A stretch of DNA of 64,000 nt from Dipteris shenzhenensis. Its lineage: Eukaryota > Polypodiophyta > Polypodiopsida > Gleicheniales. This document shows, in pieces, positions 41,381 to 52,484 of the stretch. The notes beneath the pieces were generated by a model that was given only the letters and a program-made list of their open reading frames with translations, did not search any database and was not told the DNA's origin. The position numbers and the translations under genes are program-made. The stretch lies in NCBI GenBank assembly GCA_047967505.1, contig CM106541.1, one strand, 5' to 3'. Within the stretch, counting starts at the first letter, position 1; each line of letters opens with the position of its first letter.

Positions 41381-41970
41381 TGTTGGCCTTAGGCTATCCA
41401 ACCAACCTCATTTTAAATGTTTAAGAAACTGAGCATGGGTAATCCAAGAGATGACATTGAGAAGCCATGAAATGTGACCTTGAGAATCAAGTAAGATCCA
41501 ATAAATTCCATGCCATGGAGCCAGAGTCCTTGGCAGTGGTTTTGTGGGCTCCCAAAGGTGCATCATTGGAATCGACTAGTTTGGAGTCTTAGGTCACTTA
41601 AGTTAGCAATTAAGTTAGAAAGAGATTTTCTCACTTTCTCTAGCATTAGATGTTAGCCTTGGTTGCTATTTTCTAAGTCCAAGTAGAGTCTTGCTACTCT
41701 TAGTGAGTGTAGTAGGTTCAACGTTTACTTAGGTGTAGCCAATCGTGAAACTATTTTCGGGGCTATTTTGGGGCCGAGAATGCGATGCGCTCCTGGGTGG
41801 CCGGTCTACGCCAAAGAGAAGAGCGATACGTTGTTGAAAGAAGATCTTGGCAGCTCAACATGACATGAACTGATATATATCGAGGAGTTTAAAGGGGTTG
41901 ATTGGGTCGGATGGGTAGGTTTCCAGGAAACATTGCAACTCCTTCATAGACACCTTTACACTTAGTTCAA
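41381..41970. other. Non-coding, possibly LTR or leader remnant
   Basis: No ORF of note. The style of sequence (for example 'GAGAATGCGATGCGCTCC', 'ATCTTGGCAGCTCAACATGA') and its position before repeated leader-like units suggest retroelement non-coding sequence. This is a guess. Confidence 0.3.
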
Positions 41971-41974
41971 AACA

Positions 41975-42530
41975 CTCTACAAACTATCATCAGACACAGA
42001 GGCCTATAACTTTTAGTAGAGACATGATATCAAAGATTCAAGCATATAAATAGATGCGGCTTGAGATGGGCTTCGTGCTAATATAAGTTTTGTTGAAAGC
42101 AGATAGACGGTTGAAGAGATATGGATAGTTTACTGGAAGGGAGTAAAAACTATTAGGAAAATAGACTATCAGACATAGAGATGCACAATATTTTTTAGCA
42201 ATATTTGATTCAAGATCTAAGTACATAGAGACATGTGCCTTAAAGAGAGCTTCGCGTTGATATATGTTTCGTAAAAAACAGAGAAGCAGCCAAAAAGTTA
42301 TGGATAGTTTACTAGATGGGGGTAAAAACTGTCATGAAAACAGACTGTCAAACACAGAGACATAACTTTTTGCAACAGTATCTGATTCAAAATCTGATCA
42401 CGTAATAACATGCAGCTTAAAGAGAGTTCGTGTTGATATAAATTTTATTAAAATCGGACTACCGAGCAGAAAGTTATGAGCAAAACACTAATAGGGGGTC
42501 AAACTGTCATGAAAACTACCCTCCACCCAT
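41975..42530. repeat. Three ~180-bp tandem repeats
   Basis: Units start near 41990, 42170 and 42351 with 'CAGACACAGAGGCCTATAAC' and variants. They contain 'AGTTATGGATAGTTTACT', 'GTAAAAACTGTCATGAAAAC' and 'CGTGTTGATATAAATTTTAT'. Divergence between units is substantial. Similar modules are known from non-coding parts of plant retroelements, but I cannot name the source. Confidence 0.8.
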
Positions 42531-42540
42531 GCTAATTTCG

Positions 42541-43556
42541 CCTGAGCAGGATGCTCCCTCAAGACTCCACCTTCATCAACGATCCACCCCTCAGATTTTG
42601 CCTAAAAGAGGGAAAGAAGTTTGCATGGTGGCTCGGGAAACAGATGGACCATGTGTGCACAGTGAGCGGCCAAATAAAAAGAACTTATAAGGCTTTGAAA
42701 GAAAGAAAAGGGAAGAGACACTCAAGAGAGAGAGAGCCTAAAGTGACCTTCATCACCAATAGAGTGAGACTCCACTCCAATGCAACTCAAAATACTACAA
42801 ACACAAGGGAGAAGAAGAGGTTTCATATGTACAAGAGGGAGCGGAAGCTCCAAGACTACTCATAGAGAGAAAATGGACTAGAGAGAGATGGACTCAAGAG
42901 TCTACATAAGAGAATATCTACAAGAGGGAGAGAAGGCTCATGGAAGAGGCTTGAGGAGACTAGAGCTACAACAACATGAGGCCTAATGGTGGAAGATATT
43001 GATGAATAAGGAAGATAAGGGCTCCTTTTATAGAGATTTTGTCACCCTCCTTCACCCATTTACAATTACTGCCTGTAGATTTTGTTCCCCATCAATCACA
43101 TAAGCCCGTATGTCACCATCCATGTCCTTTTTGGCTACTCTTGCCATGTGTCCCATCAAAAGATGCTCAAGACTCTTAAAATATTGAGAAAGTCAAGAGT
43201 CTCCCCACAAGGAGCCCATAGGAACCCTCTCTTTTCCATATGTCTACATCCTCCTTATTCCACATAGGAATTCTAGAAGGATTCCTCTTGACTTCACACT
43301 CCTCCACATGCCTTCCACACGGTGGGCATGTGATTGCTCTTATATTATTGGAGCACATGGACATGAGCCCACCTCTTTATATGACTCACTCTTCATATTT
43401 TCTAAAAACCCCATAATATCCCATACACAAATAACTCTCACCCCATACCAAGATATTTATAATTCATATTTCATGCTCTATGTGGTCATGATATCATGCG
43501 CACATTTTAGTGCAAGTATCGCTCTTTTGAGCCTTGCTGGAAAATCCACTTCCTAC
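42541..43556 (-). repeat. Possible LTR-like segment (minus)
   Basis: About 1 kb. The minus strand has CTATAAAAGGAGCCC at about 43035-43021, very like the TATA region of the gypsy LTR (CTATAAAAGGAGGG). The plus-strand right half is rich in 'CACATGGACATGAGCCCACC'-type words, also reminiscent of that LTR. No second copy is in the window, so this could be a solo LTR or unrelated. Confidence 0.3.
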
Positions 43557-44156
43557 ATGCACAGCAGCCTCTACATCGGTGCATCTGACTTAGCACATAA
43601 AAAGAACCAAAGAAAAGAAATTATTTGTTGTTATTTCATCGATTTATGGTTGGTATAGATCTAGATCAGAGTAGACTAGATCGCCATAGAGGGGATACTT
43701 TGAATCTCCCCGAGTTGCGAATCTAAGCAATGCCCAAAATTCTCGACTAGTTCCTACTTAGAGTCGGTCCATATGCTCACATACGGTTTCACATCATCAC
43801 ATTACTTGAAACCTGATGTTCATCAGTTCAATGAGCAGACTTTAGAGTGTTCAAAGGCATTACCAATTGATCAGTGGGGGCAGATAGCACATGATTTGAT
43901 TTCACACACACATGTCATCATTGTAAAGCCTATTCAATTATTTCAGGGCATTGTGCACTTTATTTCAGCCTTATAAAGCCTCTTGGCTATTCTCGGCATC
44001 ATTTTCCACAAGCCTTGTAATTCATATTGGATTATATATATTGCAGTTCTATATTCACTGCCGATAGTTCATATTTCACTTGACACAATCAGTGTTTTGC
44101 AGAGCTGATTCAGACAGTGATTTTTCACGACACTTTGAGTACATTTCTTGCACCAT

Positions 44157-45330
44157 GTCTACATCTAGCAACCTCAATTCGAAGGCATCTGCTAAGCTAG
44201 ACAAGTCCAATTACGGCACATGGAAATACCGAATGGAGACCATTCTTATACTTCAGGATAAATGGGAGTATGTCGATGGATCTACACCTAGACCATTGGA
44301 CAATCCATCCAATAGTAGCTCTACTCCACCTATTGTCTCACAACACCAGCAGTGGGATCTCTAGCTACACAAATAGTTTCCACACCTGTAGCATATCCTG
44401 CCATTGCTCGAGCTCAGGAAAAATGGGATAAGAAAGATAAGTACACCTATCATCTGATCAAGCAGAATGTGCAAGATGTCATACTAGGACAGCTCAACAC
44501 ACTCAAGACATCAAAAGAAGCATGGGATATGTTCGTAGCTCTCTACGAGTCAAAGAACACTTCCAGGATTCTCACATTGAGAAACCAAATCAACCAGAGT
44601 TTTTGCAATAGCAGCAAAACTGGTCATGCTTATGTACTCCAGATCAAAGACTACAATAATCAACTTGTAGTAGCAGTAGGAGAGACCATGAATCCAGCAG
44701 AATTAGTTCAAGTCATCCTGAATGGACTAAAAGAGGGATATGAGAATCTAGTCCAGAGTATTGCCATTCAATGGTAAATTTTGACGCTGGAAGAACTCTA
44801 GTTATTCCTACTTGGTGAAGAACTTAGGACTCAAGCCATTCATGCACGCAAACGTCATTCTAGTGATCAGGCATTCATAGCTTCAGACAGAGATAGAGAC
44901 AAAGGTAGAGGTAGATCATTCCAGAGAAGTGGTCATCATCAGCAAATAAAGTCATTAACAAAGTCAGCATCATCCTCCAGCAACATCAGAATCCGCAAAG
45001 AGGAAATTATTCCAATCGAGGAAGATTACAAGGACAAGGGAATGCATCCACCAACGTATCAAACATCCAGTGCAACTACTGTCACATAAGATTGGACACT
45101 ATGAAAGAGATTGCCGCAAGAAGTAGTACAAACAAGGCGGTCAATCCAACAGTAATCAAGGGAATTTCCGTGGCAGAGGAAATCATCGTGGTGGACATTC
45201 TAGTCACAGTCATTTTGCAAATGAACATGGGAATATGTTTCTTACCAATGAGGAAATGCAAAATACTAATACAGTGTACCTAGACATGGATTGCAATTCG
45301 AAAGAGGATTTGAGCTATCAACTCAACCAA
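44157..45330 (+). pseudogene. gag: Copia B Gag (second copy)
   Basis: ATG at 44157 ('MSTSSNLNSKASAKLDKSNY'). 44352-44777 has 'YTYHLIKQNVQDVILGQLNT', 'SRILTLRNQINQSFCNSSKT' and 'VQVILNGLKEGYENLVQSIA'. The knuckle at about 45070-45115 begins 'CNYCH' but an indel shifts the frame before the His-Cys half. TAG at 44362 and TAA at 44775 also interrupt it. Confidence 0.87.
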
Positions 45331-45339
45331 GCAAAATAA

Positions 45340-46261
45340 GATCCTTGGTATATTAACAGCGATGCATCATCTCACATGACAAATCATCAGGAATGGTTGA
45401 CAGAGTTGAAACCATTATAAGGTCAAAAGAATTTCACCTTACATAGCAGATAATACATCAAATCCAGTTCAAGGGACATGTGTTATCCCTATGAACAATT
45501 CCACTGGTATGAAAGGATTGGTTAAAGATGTGCTCTATGTTCCAAAGCTCAGCAAGAACCTCTTGTTAGTAGGCCAAATGACTGAACACAACTACCAACT
45601 CATCTTCGATAGAGATGAATGCACTATCAGAGACAAATCTAGAAGATTTCAGCTAGTAGGAAAAGGTATCAAGGAAGGACACTTGTACAGAATCTAGCTA
45701 CACTACCAAATATGCATGCCACATCAGCTCAACCACAACAGATGCCACTATCTACAAAATTGCATAAGAGATATGGCCATGTAAATTTCAAGAGCTTGCT
45801 AGATCTCAAGAATCATAATATGGCACTTGGGATTCCAAAGCTAGAGTTTCTCGGAAAAGTTTGCGAAGCATGCTGCTTCGGCAAACAAAAGCGAGCCAAC
45901 TTTGGCAGAAGTACCTCTCGAGCACAAGGTATTCTTGATTTGATTCATACATATGTATGGGGTTATGCCCAGACCCGCAGCATCTATGGTTCACTTTACT
46001 ACTTGACTTTCATCAATGACTACAGGAGATATTGTTGGGTCTACTTTCTAAAAGAGAAATCTGAAGTGTTTTCTAGATTTCAAGATTTCAAAGCCATGGT
46101 AGAAAACTAGACAAGCAAAAAGATCAAAGCCATGAGATCAAATAGAAGAGGTGAATACATGTCTTCAGCATTCATGAACTTCTGCAAAAGTCATGGCATT
46201 CAAAGACAATTCACTTGCATAGATACTACTCAATAGAATGAAAGAGCTGAAAGGAAGAATG
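45340..46261 (+). pseudogene. Copia B protease and integrase with catalytic residues lost
   Basis: At about 45347 the protease site reads 'WYINSDASSHMTNHQEW': Asp has become Asn and the Gly has become Asp. 45712-46110 is pre-integrase ('LHKRYGHVNFKSLLDLKNHN', 'GKVCEACCFGKQ') and integrase. The first catalytic Asp is replaced ('LIHTYVWG' for LIHSDVWG) and the second is Asn ('RSNRRGEYM'). These changes come on top of stop codons, so it is an old, dead copy. Confidence 0.85.
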
Positions 46262-46621
46262 TGTGAAGAGAGTGGGAGAGAGGTAAGGAGTCTCACTTGC
46301 AGCTTTCTCACATACACAATGAGGGAATACGCACAAAAGTGGAGGCTGAAAATAGTTTTCCTCTTCTTAGTTGTGAAAGCCAAAAGAACTCTCTCCTTAG
46401 TACAAAAGGAATAGATGAACCCTATATGTGGGTCTCAAACCAAACTCAGCTAACCTAGGTGGCATAATAACTGAGCCACTAACTAGAGTACATAAAGATA
46501 GCTGTCATCCAGCTATTATTCATGGGCGGTGCACCAACCGCATCTACAGCTAACAAGTCAGTGACATAAATGCACAACGGTCACCCTATCATATCACGAG
46601 TGGAGCTCGATATCTCAACAC
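46262..46621 (-). repeat. 3' LTR of copia A (minus copy)
   Basis: ~360 bp with TG...CA ends (TGTGAAGAGAG...ATCTCAACA on plus). It is followed by the polypurine tract CTCCCCCTCGAG (plus-strand reading, 46622-46633). It matches the other LTR with scattered substitutions and small indels. Confidence 0.92.
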
Positions 46622-46639
46622 TCCCCCTCGAGCTCAATC

Positions 46640-47502
46640 CCAATTCCTGCACACCAAGCAGGTCTTTGAACTTGCGTAGCTTCTCTGCACCCATTGCCTT
46701 CGTAAATATGTCAGCTACCTGATTCTCTGTGCTGACATAAACTAGATCAATAAGACCTACTAGAGCCTTCTCCTACACATAGTGATAATGCACCTCAATG
46801 TGCTTTGTTCTAGCATGATAGACTGGGTTATTTGCCAAGTGTATACTACTCATGTTGTCACAATAAATGACAATTGGCCCATCTGTAGACTGATGCACAT
46901 CATAAAGTACCTTATGCTACCAAGATGCCTCACATGCAGCCATTGCTGCACCCCTGTACTCAGCCTTTGTGCTCGACAAGGCAACTATAGGTTGTTTCTT
47001 GCTGCTCCAAGTGACTGTAGCACTCCCCAAAGAGAACACATATCCACTAGTAGATCATCTATCAAAAATACTACCAACCCAATCAACATCAGTGTATCCA
47101 TACAAATGTATCTGGAACCCCAGTCTCATAAAATAGTCCATACTGCAATGTGGACTTCACATACCTCAATATGCATCTAGCCGCATCCAAATGTGGTTTC
47201 CTTGGAGCCTGCATAAACTGACTTACCAACCCAACAGCATAGCTCAAATCTGGCCTGGTAATAGTCATATAAATCAAACTTCCTAGTATGCATCTGTACA
47301 TAGTAGGGTCTTCCAGAAGCTCACCTGCATCTGCGCTCAGCTTCACATTCTGCTCCAAAGGAACTGAAATAGGCTTACAACCTGTCATCCCATATTTGGA
47401 TAGCATGTCCAATCCATATTGCCTCTGTAAGAGCCATATCCCACTTGTGGATCTAATCACCTCAATGCCCAAGAAATAACACAGCTCTCCCAAATCCTTC
47501 AT
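46640..47502 (-). pseudogene. Copia A RT end and RNase H
   Basis: 47502-47089 reads 'MKDLGELCYFLGIEVIRS', 'SKYGMTGCKPISVPLEQNVK', 'YMTITRPDLSYAVGLVSQFM', 'RCILRYVKSTLQYGLFYETG'. Downstream (47089-46640) the RNase H continues with frame breaks to the polypurine tract. This uninterrupted segment shows what the plus copy looked like before the nested insertion at 'RYV'. Confidence 0.9.
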
Positions 47503-48545
47503 TTTTGCTTCAATAGCATTTTCACATGAAGGATATCTTCATCACTATCACCTGTGATGATCAAATCATCAACATAAATGACAAGCAACATAATACCTTT
47601 CTCTGTTTTTCTCACATAAAGTAAGAAATCTATCGTGGAAATCTAAAAGCCAATCGTAACAAGATACTATCATATCTTGTCAGACCATGCTCTGGGTCCT
47701 TGCTTCAAGCCATACAAGGCTTTCTTTAACCTGCAAACAAACTCATGATGAACAGCATGAACATAACCTAGTGGCTGCTCCATATAGACCTCTTCTTACA
47801 AATCACCATGCAAGAAAGCATTCTTTACATCCATCTCATTTAAAGACCATCCCTTTGATGCAGCCATAGCAATGACTGCTCTTACGGTTGCCATCCTTGC
47901 AACTGGACTGAATGTTTTTTCATAATCAATGCCATATGACTGTGCATACCCCTTGACAACTAATCTTGCCTTGTATCTGCTCACAGAACCATCTGCATTG
48001 CGCTTCACCTTATAAACCCACTTGCAACCAATTGCATTCTTGTCTTTAGGCAAAGGCACCAATTCCCATGTAGCATTTGCTTCCAAGGCATACATTTCTT
48101 CATCCATGGCTTTCTCCCATTTTTCTTTTCTCATGGCTTGCTCAAAAGAAGTGGGTTCTGGTCCTTGTATCACTTTGACCATATAGGCATAGTGAATGGC
48201 TATAAATCCATCATATTTCAGCCTATCCACAGAATACTTAACTCTGGTAGACCTGCGCAAAATAGGCTCACTACCAGGTGCTCTCAAAACATCCCTTGTC
48301 TTCCTTACTCCATGTGTAACAACAGAAGGAATACCCAACTCATCATCAAGGCTTTGTTTTGCTGAGCCACTGGATTCACCATCGACATAAGAGTGACTTG
48401 CATTCACATCAACCATGGGCTGATCTACTTTCTCTTTTCCTTTTCGTGATACTTGCATACCACTATCTACATTGCTTTGAGGAGATCCTCCTGATCTTAA
48501 TCTGCCTGTCCATGGCAAAGTATGTGAACCACTGCTAGAGGACAC
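47503..48545 (-). pseudogene. Copia A linker and reverse transcriptase
   Basis: 48545-47796 (249 codons) covers the linker ('[19 protein letters not shown]'), '[20 protein letters not shown]', '[20 protein letters not shown]' and '[11 protein letters not shown]'. After a TAA-containing break the palm motif 'LLVIYVDDLI' is found at 47590-47560, so the Y-V-D-D site is intact. Frame changes lie at about 47790 and 47520. Confidence 0.9.
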
Positions 48546-48569
48546 TACAGGTCCACTAATATTTTGTGA

Positions 48570-49348
48570 TTACTGCTGTGAATTGTGTGCAACATCACCA
48601 TTTTGTGCATCTACATCATCAATCACATTTACTGGTTTATACCAGTTGCTCATGTCATCAAAAACAACATCTCTACTTACTGTGAACTTACGAGTAGAAG
48701 GGTCATAACATCTATACCCTTTCTGGTGCAAAGAATAACCAATAAAGATGCACTTCTTAGCTTTTGTATCCAACTTGGATCTCAACTCATCTGGCACATG
48801 AACATAGGCAATGCAACCAAAAACTTTCAAATGAGAAATATCTAGTTTCCTACTAGTATACCTTTCCTCTGGTGTCATGCCATGTATTGCTGCACTGGGA
48901 GTCCTGTTCATTATGTAGACTGCTGTAGCAACTGCTTCAGCCCAATAATAATCTGGCAGTCTTTTTCATTGAGAATGGCACGATATACCTCTCCAATATG
49001 CCTGTTTTTCCTTTTTGCAAGTCCATTTTGCTGTGGGGTATGACTGCATGAATATTGTTGCTTTATGTCATACTCCTACAGGAACCTTCCAAACTCATTT
49101 GAGAGTTACTCTCCCCCTCCATCTGACCTTAGGCATTTTATTTGCAAGCCTATTTCTTTCTCAAGCATAGCTTTAACAGCTTTGAAATGCCCAAACACTT
49201 CACTTGTCTTTTTTGTAAAATACACTCAAACTTTTCTACTGTAGTCATCAATAAAAGTGACAAAATAATGACAACCTCCAATAGATGCAGCTTTAGTAGT
49301 CCACACATCAGAGTGGATTAATTCCAATGGCCTCTTACTCTCTTGAAC
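48570..49348 (-). pseudogene. Copia A integrase
   Basis: 48911-48570 is the C-terminal part ('MNRTPSAAIHGMTPEERYTS', 'LKVFGCIAYVHVPDELRSKL', 'VSRDVVFDDMSNW'). Upstream, plus positions 48960-49320 back-translate to the D-D-E core with several breaks, including 'SGGGE' around 49110 and 'TKAASIGGCHYFVTFIDDYS' around 49290-49235. Confidence 0.85.
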
Positions 49349-50390
49349 CTATCTAGGAAATGGTTTCCTTGCTTGTTTTCCAAATTGATAAGCTTCACAT
49401 ATCTTATGCATTTTTGCAACCTTGAACTTAGGCAATCCTGCAATAATATTTTGGGCCATTAATTTAAGTCGATGTACATTAACATGACCAATGCGTTTAT
49501 GCCAGATATCAATATCTACAACTACACCGGTCCCATGTGCAAACATTGTTGCACTCAATTCAGGCATGTCCGCATCCAACGTAAGCATCCCGCCCTTCTT
49601 TCCTTTTGCTATCAAGCGACCTTTATTTTTCATATCCTCAACAAAGCATCCATGAGGATTAAATCTGACCTGCAAGCCCTACTCAACCATTTGACCAACA
49701 AAAACCAAGTTCTTGGTGATATTCGGGACATGAAATACATCAGACAGGTATTTCTTTCTCCCATCCTAGGAATTTTACCAATCTGCACAATAGGATGTGC
49801 AGTATCATCACCAGTCTCCACAAATCCTGGTCTTTCCATTTTCCTTGCATTCTGCATCCATTCTGCATGACCTGTCATGTGGTTTGATGCACCACAATAT
49901 TTTGGGCTTGCATTAATTTAAGTGGCTGTACATTAACATGATCAATGTGTTTATGCCAGATATTAGTATCTACAACTACACCGGTCCCATGTGCAAACAT
50001 TGCTACACTCAATTTAGGCATGTCCGCATCCAACGTAAACATCTTGCCCTTCTTCTTCCTTTTTGCTATCAAGCGACCTTTATTTTTCATATCCTCAACA
50101 AAGCATCCATCAGGATTAAATCTGACCTGCAAGCCCTGCTCAACCATTTGACCAACAGAAACCAGGTTCTTGGTGATATTCGGGACATGAAATACATTAG
50201 ACAGGTATTTCTTTTTCCCATCCTACATAGATAAAGGAATTTTACCAATCTACACAATAGGATGTGCAGTATCATCACCAGTCTCCACAAATCCTGGTCT
50301 TTCCATTTTCCTTACATTCTGCATCCATTCTGCTTGACCTATCATGTGGTTTGATGCACCTGAGTCAACATACCACACATCATTGCTTTC
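49349..50390 (-). pseudogene. Copia A protease and pre-integrase, tandemly duplicated
   Basis: The protease site 'VWYVDSGASNHM' is at about 50378-50343. From 'GASNH' to 'AQNI' the sequence is present twice: copy 1 at about 50361-49895 and copy 2 at about 49894-49440. Both contain 'NPHG/DGCFVEDMKNKGRLIA' and 'ADMPELSA.MFAHGTGVVVD'. Copy 1 ends abruptly in 'QNIVVHQTT' where it joins the start of copy 2. Copy 2 continues with 'KMHKICEAYQFGKQARKPF', in which one zinc-finger Cys is Tyr. Period 467 bp. Unequal exchange or template switching would explain it. Confidence 0.9.
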
Positions 50391-50479
50391 TTATGCACTT
50401 GTCATAGAATTGGTCATGTGCTGCACCATAAACAAATGCTCATTTCTGTCATCACCCTGTCTACTAGAGGATGCATAAT

Positions 50480-51000
50480 TGCCTTGCTGCAATTTTCCAT
50501 TCATGATGTCATTCTACTTTTTGTAGCAGTCTTTAGCCATATGACCCATTTTACCACAATAGTAGCATTCAACATTGTTGTTTGCATTTTGGCCTCTCTG
50601 CCATCCAGCACGACCTCTTTGGCTCCCCCTACCTCTAAAGTTACCACGTCCTCCTCCATAAGATTGGTTTTCTTGAATTTGCTATATATTCTGATTTCCA
50701 CCACGGCCTCCAATTCGTCCTGCTCTACCTCTACCTCTGCCTCTACCTCTTCCAGCATTTGAGTAGAAGACAGTTTCTTTTGAAGTTCCTCCTGAAGATG
50801 CACCACCATTTCTCTACTCTTCAGAAATTAGAAGAGCAATCAACTCCCCAAAATCAAGAAAATTCTCACGGATGGCAATGGATGTCTAGAACTGTGCATA
50901 ATCCTTTCCTAGACCATTCAAGGTCACAAAAACCAAATCATCATCTTTTGACCACACAATCACTTCCTAGTGATGATTTTGCATCAACAGGCAACAAGAA
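50480..51000 (-). pseudogene. gag: Copia A Gag C-terminal half
   Basis: The capsid end ('DDDLVXVTLNGLGKDYAQF' region, about 50945-50890), Gly/Arg-rich linker (50770-50700) and an intact zinc knuckle 'CYYCGKMGHMAKDC' at about 50574-50533. Upstream of 50950 the sequence no longer resembles Gag, so the N-terminal half is missing or replaced. Confidence 0.85.
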
Positions 51001-51347
51001 TGATTTTGTCACTCCCAATATCTCTATGCATAGGCATACAATGCAATTTCTGTGGCAACTTTTCATCGACCTATAGAACAGTGGTCACACAGCAAAAACA
51101 AGGCACCTTTTGAGTGCCTGCAGAAAACTTCCGCCACCAAAATGGGCACCGAAATGGTCGCAGCATATACTACCCTCTTGCCACACTGCGAAGGGCATCC
51201 CAATCTGAGACAATGCACTCTTACACTTTCTGATTGTGCTACCTATAGATTTTTGCTCCCAAACTCGAAAAAGGAAAGCAACACTGATCCTCTTACCAAG
51301 ACACCGCGAACTTGGTTTGCTTTCTTGAGCTCCTTACCACGAATTGA
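51000..51347. other. Unassigned stretch between gag and primer site of copia A
   Basis: About 350 bp, not similar to the gag N-terminus of the related copies. Small ORFs (51052-51354) show no domain. It may be leader sequence or a replacement. Confidence 0.45.
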
Positions 51348-51359
51348 GCTCTGATACCA
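51348..51359 (-). other. Primer-binding site, tRNA-iMet type (copia A)
   Basis: Plus reading GCTCTGATACCA directly beside the 5' LTR; the element strand is TGGTATCAGAGC. Confidence 0.95.
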
Positions 51360-51728
51360 TGTAAAGAGAGTGGGAGAGAAGTAAGAAGTCTCACTTGCAG
51401 CTTTCTCCTCACTTTCTCACATACACAATGGGGGAATACACACAAAGGTGGAGGCTGAAACAGTTTTCCTCTTCTTAGTTGTGAAAGCCAAAAGAACTCT
51501 CTCTCTAGGTACAAAAGGAATAGATGAACCCTATATATGGGTCTCAAAACAAACTCAGCTAACCTAGGTAGCATACTAACTGAGCCACTAACTAGAGTAC
51601 GTAAAGATAGCTGTCATCTAGATATCATTCATGGGTGGTGTACCAACTGCATCTGCAGCTAACAAGTCAATGACATAAATGCACAATGGTCACCCTGACA
51701 TATCACGAGTGAAGCTCATATCTCAATA
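51360..51728 (-). repeat. 5' LTR of copia A (minus copy)
   Basis: ~369 bp, matching 46262-46621. It carries an extra ~10 bp ('CCTCACTTTC') near 51405. The outer end reads ...CTCAATA where the partner has CTCAACA, so the terminal TG has become TA. Confidence 0.9.
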
Positions 51729-52169
51729 GTGAATTGGTTATAAACTAGCACATACCTCCATGTAACGAGCATGCGGAGAGGAAAATTGCATTTTACATTA
51801 CTTGTACACCAGGCAATGCACAAAAATAAGCATCTATGGTTTCTTTTCCCCAGGCATTGAGATCTTCATGTCAGGTTCTATGTCCAAATATGTATCTTGG
51901 AAGTGTAATTGATGACTGGCAAGCTCTAAAATATTTCATTGCATCCCTTGGGATCTATATGGAAAGCGCATCAACATCTGGATTCATGTGCTCAATCAAG
52001 ATGAATGATTTGAGTATACATAAAACTTTAAAGCATTACACTCACAAGCAATTGGAATGATACCTAATTATCTTGGCAAGTGCGAGCAACACCTCTCCCT
52101 CCTATGAGCACCCAAATTGCAAGAACTTGTAGTGCACTTGAATGTATTGATGTTGAATGTTTGCATATA
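51729..52169. other. Spacer, nothing recognised
   Basis: A+T-rich, no supported gene. It does not continue the copia B integrase that ends at 46261, so the copia A insertion site is not preserved here. Confidence 0.5.
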
Positions 52170-52484
52170 CTATAAGCAAGTACATTGTAAGTGTCTAACA
52201 AGGGGGAGGAAATCTACATGGTAACAAATAAATGTTGTATAGATTGAAAGAAAAAGAAGATACATGTGTTGATTTGCCCTAGCGAGGGCCTTGAGCTTGT
52301 GGTTGCCATCCCAAACCAATAAGTTTTTACCCTTTTGGTGGACCCACATTGTTTTTGTATCAAGATCATCTCCAAATTGTTTATTCATCATTTCCCACAT
52401 GGGCCTTTTGTGTTGTCGAACCTCATCTATCCATATGGGCTCTAGCTTGCCCGGACACCTAAGAAACATGAGAAATCTCCCCAT
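52170..52484 (-). CDS. Unrecognised ORF with 'VWDGNHKLKAL' motif
   Basis: 104 codons. The first 70 residues look like genuine protein: 'KLEPIWIDEVRQHKRPMWEM', 'MNKQFGDDLDTKTMWVHQKG', 'KNLLVWDGNHKLKALARANQ'. The remainder is hydrophobic and may be intron read-through. I do not recognise the family. The composition and conserved-looking W, D, G and H are similar in feel to the unknown genes at 59.5-64 kb, but no alignment is possible by eye. It is probably an exon of a larger broken gene, since the sequence on either side gives nothing. Confidence 0.4.
   Translation of the reverse strand: MGRFLMFLRCPGKLEPIWIDEVRQHKRPMWEMMNKQFGDDLDTKTMWVHQKGKNLLVWDGNHKLKALARANQHMYLLFLSIYTTFICYHVDFLPLVRHLQCTCL

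Larger units (their letters stand above)
43557..46261 (+). mobile_element. Ty1/copia family B remnant, truncated at both ends
   Basis: Leader (43557-44156), gag, protease, pre-integrase and the first half of integrase, all homologous to the nested element at 27957-34108. It has no LTR. The left edge falls inside the leader. The right edge is exactly the LTR of copia A (46262), after '...AERKN' of integrase, and the rest of the element does not reappear beyond 51728. Confidence 0.88.
46262..51728 (-). mobile_element. Ty1/copia family A element, both LTRs present
   Basis: Minus strand: 5' LTR (51728-51360), tRNA-iMet primer site (51359-51348), gag (about 51000-50480), protease (50400-50200), pre-integrase in two tandem copies (50200-49350), integrase (49340-48570), linker and RT (48545-47500), RNase H (47500-46640), polypurine tract (46633-46622) and 3' LTR (46621-46262). 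At 5.47 kb it is the most complete element here. Stops and frame breaks show it is inactive. Flanks do not form a clear target duplication (GAATG left, GTGAA right). Confidence 0.93.

Noticed and set aside
42551-42865. Plus-strand 104-codon ORF rich in Lys/Arg/Glu
   Set aside because: The charged half comes from GAGAGA-type simple sequence; no domain recognised.
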